64,000 nt of DNA from positions 17,530,018 through 17,594,017 of the forward strand of contig OX375872.1 in assembly GCA_947359465.1 (NCBI GenBank), written 5' to 3'. Below are positions 55,735 through 64,000 of the stretch, in pieces. Under the pieces are notes generated by a model that was given only the letters and a program-made list of their open reading frames with translations, made no database searches and was not told the DNA's origin. Made by a program: the position numbers and the translations under genes. Each line of letters opens with the position of its first letter. Within the stretch, counting starts at the first letter, position 1. This DNA comes from Metellina segmentata. Lineage: Eukaryota > Arthropoda > Arachnida > Araneae > Tetragnathidae.

Positions 55735-56214
55735 CAGAACTGTTTTTCAATCCCAACACAAATCAATATCGGCGATATCCCAGCTCAACCTCCCAAACGT
55801 GAAATATTGACTCGATTAATACCACATTCTCTCTGCTCAACAAACGCGTGTAACGTAGCAAGAAAATAACGGGAGGGCAGGTACATCAACACGCCGTTAA
55901 ACGAGTCCATCCTGTCAAAAGTAGTTCTTCCCTGACTTGGACCATCGATTTTCGATATTTCCCTTTTATCCCTGGGTGGTACTTCTCACCCCAGGGATTT
56001 ATGATCGCTGGCAGTTGATATTAGTTTCACGCTCGTATTTCGGCGGACGAAAGCCGTTAGTTTTTCCTCTCGACACGACTCTACCTGGAATCTCGTGAAT
56101 CGGCGGAACGATCCATCACGTTGAACTTGGAACGGATGCTGTGCAAGATCTCCCCGTGCGTGTTGGAGGCTCTGAAAAAGAGTGCGTACTCGTGCGGGAA
56201 TCATTAAGAGGTGA
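55735..56214. other. CpG-rich unique island; possible 5' exon
   Basis: Right after the tandem array the sequence becomes CpG-rich (for example 'tttcggcggacgaaagccg', 'tcgtgaatcggcggaacg') and free of recognised repeats. On the plus strand 'cattaagag|gtgagcg' (56202-56217) resembles a strong 5' splice site. The minus strand has a 72-codon open frame, 56204-55986, of no known family. A promoter or first exon is possible but unproven. Confidence 0.35.
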
Positions 56215-56439
56215 GCGTTTGATTGATGTCAGGTCGTTAATTGGAGCTTATCTAGGGGAACTGAGCTTTGCTAGATGAGATTTCACTTGTGAGTTTTAAA
56301 ATTCGAGACTAAATCACTCTGCCCATTTTCCGACTTTGGACCTAAACGTCGTGGATTTTCAGGTTGATTTTTAACAACTTGTTCGCAGTATGTGGGTCAG
56401 TGTTAATAGTTGATGCAGAATATTTCAATTTCTTGTCTT

Positions 56440-56505
56440 CCAGGTGGTTCAAAATTATATGGTATTCTCCTCGTACCTTTCCCTTCGAGAGTTAATTAAT
56501 ATATA
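56440..56505 (+). mobile_element. SINE family A, 3' fragment
   Basis: 'ccaggtggttcaaaattatatggt', 'cctcgtacctttcccttcgag', 'agttaatta'. Confidence 0.7.
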
Positions 56506-56906
56506 TATGACGACTTTCTTACAAGTCTCACTACTAGATTACTTATAAAATACGAGCAGGACAGAGAGCAATGAAACAACATCTTTATTAGACCACAGTC
56601 ATAGTTCGAGTGCTATAAGAGATGGCGCAGCAAGTTACAAGCTGCGTATCAACAAATTAATTATTCCTTGATCAGCAATACTCAGACAGATTTCATTGCC
56701 TTATATGGTATCATTTGATGGGACATCGTACAGTAAATAGACGGGAACAGATGGATCACGCCGTGGGAAGATGAATTTAGCTTAGCTTGCAAAAATTAAT
56801 TATTTCTGATGCAATGGGCTGCGAAACTGTAAAAGGCACGTGAAAAAACACTCGGAGGCGCCGGCCAACCTCGAAGCAATTTTCTCACGAATCATTTTTA
56901 ATGTTA

Positions 56907-56908
<2 letters not shown>
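56506..56908. other. no recognisable feature
   Basis: Unassigned DNA. 'aacatctttattagacc' near 56578 is shared with 43.46 kb. Confidence 0.35.

Positions 56909-56979
<71 letters not shown>
56909..56979. repeat. (TA)n microsatellite
   Basis: Pure TA run of about 35 units. It replaces the expected 5' tip ('ttataaaagg') of the Helitron that follows. Confidence 0.95.
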
Positions 56980-56984
<5 letters not shown>

Positions 56985-57405
56985 TCTTGCACGCTAAGTT
57001 CTGACGAATATATGGCACTTACAGTAATGGGATTTGTCACACAGGTAGTCCAAAGTTTTTGCAATTTTAGGGTCTCGGCGAATTTTAAAATTTAATCTAG
57101 AACATTTTAAAATGAATTTAATTAAATTTAATTATTATTATTTTCTTTGGAATGGAAACAACATAAAGATATGACATATTCAAAATTTATTTTTTCCGTT
57201 TCCGTTTTCATTTTGCGCGGATGAATGATTTTCTTGCAGACGATAAAAAACAAAGTTTTAACTTTAGTTATATTGTTCTTTTTTATATCTCCTAGACCGT
57301 TAAAGATAGGGTAAAAATTTCAACAGGTTTGACATCTGCGGAAAATTTCACATTAGATCGATACCTAAAATTATGATTTTCTTTAAATAAATCATATTTT
57401 AAATT

Positions 57406-57540
57406 TAAGTTAGAAGCAGAAGCCGTTTGAAATACCTGGTAACCATACTCAAGAATGGGACGCACGAGGGAACAAAAAGTAAGTCTGAGAGTGGAAGCAT
57501 CAGCTCCCCAGTCTCTACCTGAAATATACTTCAAAATCTG
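57406..57540 (-). pseudogene. LINE reverse transcriptase C-terminal piece, inverted
   Basis: The minus strand reads 'QILKYISGRDWGADASTLRL' and 'FCSLVRPILEYGYQVFQTAS', the thumb region that follows the reverse transcriptase palm in RNase H-type LINEs. In an intact element this would lie upstream of the RNase H on the same strand. Here it is flipped. It ends at the target duplication, and the frame continues by chance into Helitron sequence. Confidence 0.88.
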
Positions 57541-57550
57541 TAGACTGTAA

Positions 57551-58408
57551 ATCTGTGAACTGAAGACTCATGCCAATAAACAGACGGATCACCCAGACCT
57601 TTTGAAACAGTTGGCCCTGGAGGTTGTCAATAGCATCCCTTCTGATGCATTGGTCATCTATACGGACGGTAGCAAACTTGAAGACGGTAGAACCGGGAGT
57701 GGTGTTTTCATCAACAGCGCTGAGGACAAGGTCAAATGCAGCATCCGAAACCCTGACCATTGTTCAGTCTTTAGATCGGAGATCATAGCAATTGGTGCAG
57801 ACCTTAATTATGCACAGTCCACTGATAAAAATTGTATTTGGATTTTGACTGATAGTAGGAGTGCTATACAGTATTTCAAAAATTGGCCACAAATATTTGA
57901 CATCCCAGACCAGGATATTCTGAAGCTTCTCTGCGAGATTGGCCTGAAAACACCAATAAGCCTCCAATGGATTCCATCGCATATCGGGGTGTATGGCAAC
58001 GAGACAGCCGATGTACTCGCCAAGAATGGCTGTGATCTCCCTATGGACTGTTTGAATCGCCTCACTCCCACTGAGGTCCACTCCCTGGGAAAACAACGTT
58101 TGCTTTCCTTGTGGCGCCGTACGCCATCCCACCATTGGTATGCTGGCAATCACCCTGGACTCTCAATCACATGCTGTGGCCCTCGGCCTTTTCAATCGGC
58201 CATGGCCAGATTTCGAAGTGGCCATCTTAAAAGTATCAAATTTCAGAACGGGGAGAGAATTTTCCCTCCTTGTTCCTGTTCCCTACCTGCCAGTCCTGAT
58301 CACCTTCTTCTCTGTCTTGGCGCTTCGTATAAGCAGCTGTTGGTTGATCAGGACTTTTTGCAGGTATATGGGGATCTGGCACGACGGGGCCTTCTGGACC
58401 TGGTGTAG
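57551..58408 (+). pseudogene. LINE RNase H and C-terminal domain
   Basis: Open frame of about 285 codons with no internal stop. Counting from the TTG codon at 57602, the RNase H residues are Asp22 (YTDGS), Glu60 (FRSEIIAI), Asp84 (LTDSRSA), His127 (QWIPSH) and Asp137 (GNETAD), so the whole catalytic set is intact. It is followed by 'SAMARFRSGHLKSIKF' and a Cys/His cluster (CSC..PASPDHLLLC), then the family's usual ending 'GLLDLV'. In the parent element it is the C-terminal part of a polyprotein with endonuclease and reverse transcriptase. Here it has no start and is cut off at the inversion junction, so it is a dead fragment despite its good condition. Confidence 0.9.
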
Positions 58409-58864
58409 ACTTTCCTACACCAGGGGGATGTGCAACAACAACATATTTTAAATTGAATATATTTTATGCTTTCGTAAGTGAATGTAACGTTCGTGTGCCA
58501 AAAATAAACAGATTACATTTCCAGTCCTTTTACAATTTCAGCGAAAGAAAGCAAAGAAAATTAAAAACAATTTGGCTGGAATTATTTAGTTCCTTTTTGT
58601 AAAATCGGGATCGTTAAAGACAGATTGAAAATTTGAACGGATTTGAAATCTGCGGACAATTTGACACCAGATAGATACCTAATACGTTTGTAATTTTTGT
58701 TTAATAAATAATTTTTCAATTAAATATTTATATTTTTTGGTTTGCGAAGCAAATCACCACACGCGTAATATGACCTCCACGAAAAGAACTATCACAGGCA
58801 ACGACCATTTGGTCTGAGAAGCAAACCAACACTACGGGCAATGTGACTCCCACTAAATAAATAA

Positions 58865-58905
58865 ATATATATATATATATATAGAAAGAGAGAGAGAAAA
58901 AGAGA
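58865..58905. repeat. (TA)n and (AG)n microsatellite
   Basis: TA run to about 58883, then 'gaaagagagagagaaaaagag'-type sequence. Confidence 0.9.
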
Positions 58906-59154
58906 TTGTACTCACATGTGCATATTGAGATTGTGTGGCATAGAATGGATACAAACCTCCAAACATGGGTAGTATTGTGTCTCTCAATATAGTTCTCAGA
59001 TATAAAATAATTATATGAAGTCTAAAAGTTTGATGGCCATGCCACCCTAAGCACTTTCTGAATCATGGGGTGATTTTGCCTTAGGGAAATATTTCTTTTT
59101 CTAACGAGATTTTTAAAAACGGCTACAGTTTCTTTTAAACCCTTCGAGTAAATA
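58906..59154. other. no recognisable feature
   Basis: Short unassigned stretch. Confidence 0.35.
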
Positions 59155-59360
59155 GTTTCGATCACGTATCTCGTCCATCGCGATCAGACCAATTTTTCTA
59201 ATGAGGAGATATCTCGTTCATCACGAATGCCGCTCAAATTTCAAATGATGAAGATATTGCCAGTCTCTCATGATAACGATGTAAAGATCAGGTCAGTATT
59301 TTAATGACCATATATCTCCTTCATCAAGATCTGGTCAGATTTGCCAATGACGAGGTATAG
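59155..59360. repeat. GACGAG-palindrome repeat cluster
   Basis: 'gatcacgtatctcgtccatcgcgatcagacc', 'gaggagatatctcgttcatcacg', 'tcatcaagatctggtcagatttgccaatgacgaggtat'. Antisense relative to the 32-kb array. Confidence 0.85.
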
Positions 59361-59989
59361 CAATTGACACCCTGGTAAATCCCAGATATGCGCGATGGGA
59401 GACATGCCTGTAGATTTTTCTGGTCATGAATGGATTTCAACACAGAGGAAGAAAATTCTGAGAGAGGCAAGTCGTTTGTGACCGGGCGTTAAAGTGCCAT
59501 TAATTAGCTCATTGGTCACGTGACATGAAAAGAAAACTGCTGGTTGAAGCATCTGCTGAGTTGTCAACTTACATAGTACCAGTACTAAAGGAGACTGGCG
59601 TAAGTGATGGCCCCCTATTATTATACTTGAACTAACAGCGGCATGCCGTTCAAAAGTATATTGAGAATGGCTAACGAACATCGACAGCTGTGATTGAAGC
59701 ATATGGACTAGTAATCACATGACTGTTTTATGAGATATTGCATATTTTACATCTTATCACCTCGTTTGGTGATATATCTTCTTATGACTGAGTAAAGTGT
59801 GTGAATGTGCTATGTCACATAGAACAATTAGATGATAAATGAATGTATGGACGTTTTCTATCATCACATGAATCAATCAGATGATTAATGTTGGTTTCAT
59901 CCCGGAGGATAAAAGTACTCTAAGGGTCAAGTTACTACTAGTTTTTATCACATGATACAGGGTACATAAAAAGGTTAGAAATACTCACT
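59361..59989. other. unassigned DNA with an R2-like end
   Basis: 59840-59970 resembles 13.86-13.98 kb ('atgaatcaatcagatgattaatgtt', 'ctaagggtcaagttactactagttttt'). The rest is unassigned. Confidence 0.45.
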
Positions 59990-60780
59990 CTATAGAATAT
60001 TTTCAAAGAATTCTATTCGATACGGATAGGATCCAACAGTATCTCTCTAAAATGTCGATTCTTTTAACAATAAAGTGCTAATATTTTGTCATTAAACGTG
60101 CTGGACAAAATCAATACTACACTTCACAGAAGTCTTGACGCTCAAAAGGATAAAATGTCATAAACCGAAAAAAATTCCACGGTTTTGATGGTGAAACAAT
60201 GTGTGGAAACTTATCTTTTTACGGATTCTTTTAAAGGATTCTTTTTAAGGATTCTTTTTAAGGATTCTTTTTAAGGATTCTTTTCAAAGATTATTTTCGA
60301 AATGGAAGAACGATACAATCCTTCCAAAATATTATATTCTAAAGAAATGACCAACAGAATCTTTCCAATGAATTCTAGTTTAATGAAAAGATCAGCAAAA
60401 TCTTTCCAATGTTTTTTTCTGTAAGGGAAACATTAATAGTATATTTTCAAATGATTATTTTCTAAATGAAAGAACAATACAATCTTTCCAAACTATTATA
60501 TTCTAATATTATATTCAATGAATTCTATTGCAAGGAAAGAAACAGCAGAATCTTTCCAATGGATTCTACTGTAAGGAAAACATCACTAGCCATCTTTCCA
60601 AGGGATTTTCTTATAAGGAAAGGACCAGTAATAGCTCTCAAAACTTGAAAGAAGATTCTTTTAATCAATACGTGTAAATATTTTGTTATTAAACGTGTTG
60701 TTGGATGAAATCAATACAACACTGTACCGAAATCTTGACGATCAAATGGATAAAACATCATAAACCAAAAAAAAAATCTA
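59990..60780 (-). repeat. minisatellite module M1, two antisense copies
   Basis: Monomers 'agaatctttccaa', 'tgattctagtttaatgaaaag' and end modules 'gctggacaaaatcaatactacacttc..agtcttgacgctcaaaaggataaaa' (60100-60155, again 60703-60755). Contains the 13-bp tandem repeat described separately. Confidence 0.8.
60223..60287. repeat. 13-bp tandem repeat, 5 copies
   Basis: 'ggattctttttaa' starts at 60223, 60236, 60249, 60262 and 60275. Confidence 0.95.
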
Positions 60781-61319
60781 GGTTTTGATAGTAAAAGAAC
60801 AATATAGATAAGGGACCTTATCTTGTTAAGCACACACAAGTGAACCCTAACTATTCACGCTTATTTCAAGGAGAATAAACACACGATAAACACGAAAACC
60901 TCCGGTCTTCTGAACCGAAAATCGGAATGGGGGAACCAAGATTCCATCGACTAAATGATTCCAAGCTAGAAAATGCAGCGAAAGGTTTTTAACTTCTCAT
61001 GTCGAAATTAATCCCTCATTCAAAAAGACCGATAAAGAGGCTGCCAAGGAGAAGCAGGGAACTGCCAGAGGAAGCTCTCTCCGATAAAATTTGGTAATTG
61101 GAATCTTAATGAGAGAAGAAGCTCTCACCGAGTAGGGGAATTAATTGAATTTCTTACTGGGGAGATTTTCCTTTCTTCCCTCCCATGTGTGAGACGAAAC
61201 ATTTTTTTAACCTCCTCATTTTTTATATTACGTATTAATAGAATTTGGAGCGACAAACCGGAAGAAAGGCGTTCCCCATGGTAATATTTGGAATGCTGTA
61301 GAACTCATTTTTTTGTATT
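60781..61319. other. unique GC-richer sequence
   Basis: Mixed composition with no repeat or coding motif (about 60890-61200). Similar in character to 20.8-21.2 kb. Confidence 0.35.
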
Positions 61320-61570
61320 TTAGGATCTTTTTCCAGGGGACTATTCTAAGGAGAGTAGCAACAGAATCATTCCAAAGAATCTTTTTTCAAGGATAGTAGT
61401 AACAGAGTCATTCTAAAGGATTCTTTTTCACGGAGAGTAACAACAGAATCATTCCAATGAATTATTTTCAAGGATTGTAACAACAGAATCATTCCAAAGG
61501 ATTCTTTTACAACGATAGTAGCGGGCCGCAGTTGCCCGCTCTTTAGAGAATTATTTTCAAAGCATTACTT
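61320..61570 (-). repeat. minisatellite module M1
   Basis: Five to six monomers: 'gatagtagtaacagagtcattctaaaggattctttttc'. Period about 44-45 bp. Confidence 0.85.
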
Positions 61571-61680
61571 ATTAATACAATTTGGATGGATAAAGCCGAG
61601 GAAAATAGAGTTCCTCTATCAATACGTTTAGGATACAGAAGACCCGAAATTTTAGGATTTTAGGATCTTTTCAATCCTCT

Positions 61681-61762
<82 letters not shown>
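61681..61762. repeat. (AG)n microsatellite
   Basis: AG run with two GGA interruptions. Confidence 0.97.
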
Positions 61763-61765
<3 letters not shown>

Positions 61766-61834
61766 GCATGTATGTGTCCACTTTGAAACCTGCTGTCTTC
61801 CATTTGTGACTTTAAATCAAGGCCTTATAGAAGA

Positions 61835-62285
61835 ATTGAGTCTTTCCAAAGTATTATTTTACAAGAAGAGTACCAACAAGATCACTACAATGTAATCTAT
61901 TCTTGTGAAAGGAGCAACAGAATAGTTCCAAGCGATTCTATTCTAAGAAAGGGAGTAATAAAATCTTTCAAAAGGATTGCAATCCTTCTATTCAAAGAAA
62001 AGGAACAATTTGAGCTTTCTACATGATTTTAGTCAAAGTAAAGGAGCAATAGTATCTTTTCAAAGGATTCTATTAAAAAGAAATGACTAAATGAACTATT
62101 CCAAAGGTTTCTATTCTAAAGAAAGTAACAACAAAATCATTCCAAGGGATTCCTTGGAATAGAATCATTTATTCTATTCTAAGAAAAGAAGCAATACGAT
62201 ATGTCAAAAGGATTCTAGTCATTCTATTCGAAGTAAAGGATGAATTAGATCCTCCACAATATTTTATTCTAAATAATAATTGATC
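61835..62285 (-). repeat. minisatellite module M1
   Basis: About ten antisense monomers ('ggagcaatagtatc', 'ttttcaaaggattctatt', 'aaagaaa'). Confidence 0.8.
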
Positions 62286-62344
62286 AATATAAACGGTTCC
62301 CGGGAGAAGGAACTCGTCCTTGGGTCAGTAAATTTCGGAATAGG

Positions 62345-62418
62345 TGAGGTCGGTATTTCAATTAACATCGCACTGTAACAAAACAACAGGCTATTGGTAA
62401 CGGTTCGGGATGAACTGA
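62345..62418 (-). mobile_element. SINE family A, 3' end fragment
   Basis: 'ggtcggtatttcaattaacatcgc', 'aacaacaggctattggtaacgg', 'ttcgggatgaactg'. Confidence 0.75.
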
Positions 62419-62542
62419 ATAGGTGAGAAAGCAATTCCGCACGAGCGTAGAAGGCTTCAATACGCATAAGCATTAATGTCCATTCCCCTGTTAACCCGTT
62501 ATCAATGCTATCACTTTCAGAACACAACGATAAACAGGACAA

Positions 62543-62872
62543 GGTAGGTAGTTGAGTCTACGTCGCGCTGGATCCCCACAATGGGTTATTTGCGACTGCT
62601 GGGATCAATCCCATAGAGAAGGCTCCTAGGCAACACCTCGTAAATTAGAACTATGGTCAAATATCAAGATCAGCACCTGTTTTGGCACCCCATTCTCCAA
62701 ACTTCCACGCCACATGAACGTGAGGTTATGTGGGGCCACGATAGATATGTGTGATATAACGTGATATAACGTGCATTAATTTCCACGAACTCCCTTTGGT
62801 TGGATCCAGCTTCAAACTCGTAACCCTGTGGTAGCAAATCATCGATTCTACAAACGAGCTACTGCGGTACCC
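62543..62872 (-). mobile_element. SINE family A, full length
   Basis: Antisense: 'caaggtaggtagttgagtc', 'ttggcaccccattctccaaac', 'gggccacgatagatatg'. It has an internal short duplication 'gatataacgt' twice, and a degraded head 'aaactcgtaaccctgtgg'. Confidence 0.85.
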
Positions 62873-63084
62873 AAAACCTGGAATGAAAATACTCTCTAAA
62901 GACGCCAAATGTGGAAAGGTTTCCTTAAAGTGAGACACACGTCACCTAATTTAACTAAGACTCGTCCAAAACCACCTAAACACCTTCCCTTGGAGAATCA
63001 CTGTAGTTGAAAAATGCTTGGCATAAGCAGCCAAAATATAGCATAGCGGTAACCCCACCGTATATACCTAAACTGGTGAGTTTA

Positions 63085-63410
63085 TGTTAGGTAATTAATT
63101 ATATAAATAACGTCGTATTGGAGCAACACAATTATTGGCGCCGGTCTGGGATCAATCCCCAGGGTAAAGATCCAATGACAACATCTCGTAATTTTCAACC
63201 ACGTCAGATGACGAGGTGAACACCTGAGCTAGTACCCCCACTGTCCAAGCTTCCACACTACGTCAACGTGAGGACATTTGAGGCCACGACAGATATAACT
63301 TGAACCAACTCCCGTATTCACAACGGTCATTGGTGGGACCTAGTTCAGAACTCGTAACCCTCCGATTGCTAATCCATTACTGTTGCAACCGGGCTTCCGC
63401 GTCGCTACCA
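63085..63410 (-). mobile_element. SINE family A, full length
   Basis: Antisense: 'ataacgtcgtattggagcaac', 'ggtctgggatcaatcccc', 'cacgtcagatgacgagg', 'gaggccacgacagatataac', 'gaactcgtaaccctccgattgc', 'gttgcaaccgggcttccgcg'. Confidence 0.88.
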
Positions 63411-63626
63411 AATGGGGTTAAAATTTGATTTGCATGTGTACAAAGATTTATTTTGTAAACTGAAATAATAAAATTACAAGGAAAATTTATACTCGTTAGA
63501 CCCGTCAACTTTCGTCGATATAGTAAAATGCTTGAACAGTATTATAAAATAACTTCCACGAACTTTATATTTTTGGACAAAATGGGGTGTTATATATAGT
63601 TTTTTAATTGAAGGCCGTCTAGCAAT
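63411..63626. other. AT-rich spacer
   Basis: No supported feature. Confidence 0.4.
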
Positions 63627-64000
63627 TAGGGATGCGACATCGATAGCAAAACATCGATGTTTTGAAACATCGATGTTGATAATACATCGACCCAAAAACA
63701 TCGATGTTTTTAAAATTCAGTGTATTTAAACTTTTTTCCCCATTTCTTAAAACTGGTTTACGAACTAGTGATGCTACATCGACAGCAAAACATCGATGTT
63801 TTGAAACTTTGATGTTCAAAATTGAAACATCGATGTTGATACTACATCGCCCCCAAACCATCGATGTTTTTAAAATTCAGTGCAATTAAACTTTTTTCCC
63901 ATTTTATAAAACTGGTTTAGCACTTAGTGATGCGACATCGACAGCAAAACATCTATGTTTCGAAACATCGATGGTCAAAATTAAAACATGGATGTTGATC
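63627..64000. mobile_element. hAT-type palindrome-rich array, runs off window
   Basis: Same family as 55151-55377. End-like units 'tagggatgcgacatcga', 'tagtgatgctacatcga' and 'tagtgatgcgacatcga' start at 63627, 63766 and 63925 (139 and 159 bp apart). Each is followed by 'aaaacatcgatgttttgaaac', in two parts, and 'tttttaaaattcagtg'. Only the left terminus is inside the window. Confidence 0.85.

Larger units (their letters stand above)
57406..58441 (+). mobile_element. LINE insertion with inverted 5' end
   Basis: 1036 bp between exact 13-bp duplications 'catattttaaatt' (57393-57405 and 58442-58454). The 3' end has a CAA tail ('gcaacaacaa'). From about 57545 rightwards the element is in sense (RNase H). 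The first 130-140 bp are antisense, encoding the end of the reverse transcriptase domain on the minus strand. This is the signature of twin-priming 5' inversion. The element is severely 5'-truncated. Confidence 0.92.
56980..58860 (+). mobile_element. Helitron split by a LINE insertion
   Basis: The left part is 56980-57405 ('tgtttcttgcacgc', 'gacgaatatatggcac', 'cattttgcgcggatgaatgatt', 'gacatctgcggaaaatttcac'). The right part is 58442-58860 ('ccaaaaataaacagattacattt', 'atttgaaatctgcgg', 'actacgggcaatgtgactccc'). Both are colinear with the copies at 28.5 and 49.3 kb. The 5' tip is lost in the TA run. The 3' end is ambiguous. Confidence 0.8.

Noticed and set aside
55986..56204. 72-codon minus-strand open frame in the CpG island
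   Set aside because: GC-rich sequence favours long chance frames, and no domain is recognisable. Kept only as part of the island entry.
57808..58153. Two minus-strand open frames overlapping the LINE RNase H
   Set aside because: They are shadows of the real plus-strand frame, which holds all RNase H catalytic residues.

Overview
The window reads as intergenic or intronic DNA from a repeat-rich, AT-rich animal genome. I think an arthropod, most likely a spider. No host protein-coding gene, rRNA or functional tRNA could be supported. Every protein-like segment I recognise belongs to a decayed or truncated transposable element. The arthropod/arachnid guess rests on the mix of Helitron, mariner/Tc1, pogo, hAT and RNase H-bearing non-LTR elements, and on the residue style of the LINE reverse transcriptase/RNase H pieces. 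It is an inference from remembered families, not a database match.

Layout. 1-1.3 kb: remnants of an RNase H-type LINE. 3.4-3.8 kb: an internally deleted mariner (-). 6.4-8.9 kb: a modular repeat carrying an approximately 43-bp minisatellite, plus an element with inverted ends. 9.66-11.7 kb: a pogo-type transposon with a broken transposase and a Cys/His-rich tail. 12-14 kb: 'GACGAG' palindrome repeats and an exact 49-bp minisatellite. 14.7-17.7 kb: SINEs, a pogo/Tigger-like nonautonomous element with a Helitron inside it, and a long-armed foldback element. 19.3-20.8 kb: an approximately 165-bp tandem array. 23-26 kb: a full-length tRNA-derived SINE and a perfect 33-bp hairpin. 28-33 kb: a Helitron, a local duplication dated by a SINE insertion, and a palindrome-rich array. 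33.6-48.7 kb: a SINE graveyard of about twenty copies with minisatellite modules between them. This includes a LINE inside a SINE inside an older SINE at 46.6-48.4 kb. 49.3-50.2 kb: a Helitron. 52.8-53.3 kb: a Tc1-like element with perfect ends and a deleted interior. 53.9-55.7 kb: an approximately 225-bp tandem array interrupted by a hAT-type element with an 8-bp target duplication. 55.7-56.2 kb: a CpG-rich unique island. 57.0-58.9 kb: a Helitron split by a LINE whose 5' end is inverted. 60-64 kb: minisatellite modules, SINEs, and the start of another hAT-type array running off the window.

There is no operon or pathway here. The 'system' is an ecosystem of parasites and satellites. Two tRNA-headed SINE families share one body and 3' region but carry different heads. 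They probably depended on LINE machinery, since target duplications are visible at several insertions. The palindromic satellites (GACGAGATATCTCGTC and AACATCGATGTT types) and the modular minisatellite family are the least explained components.
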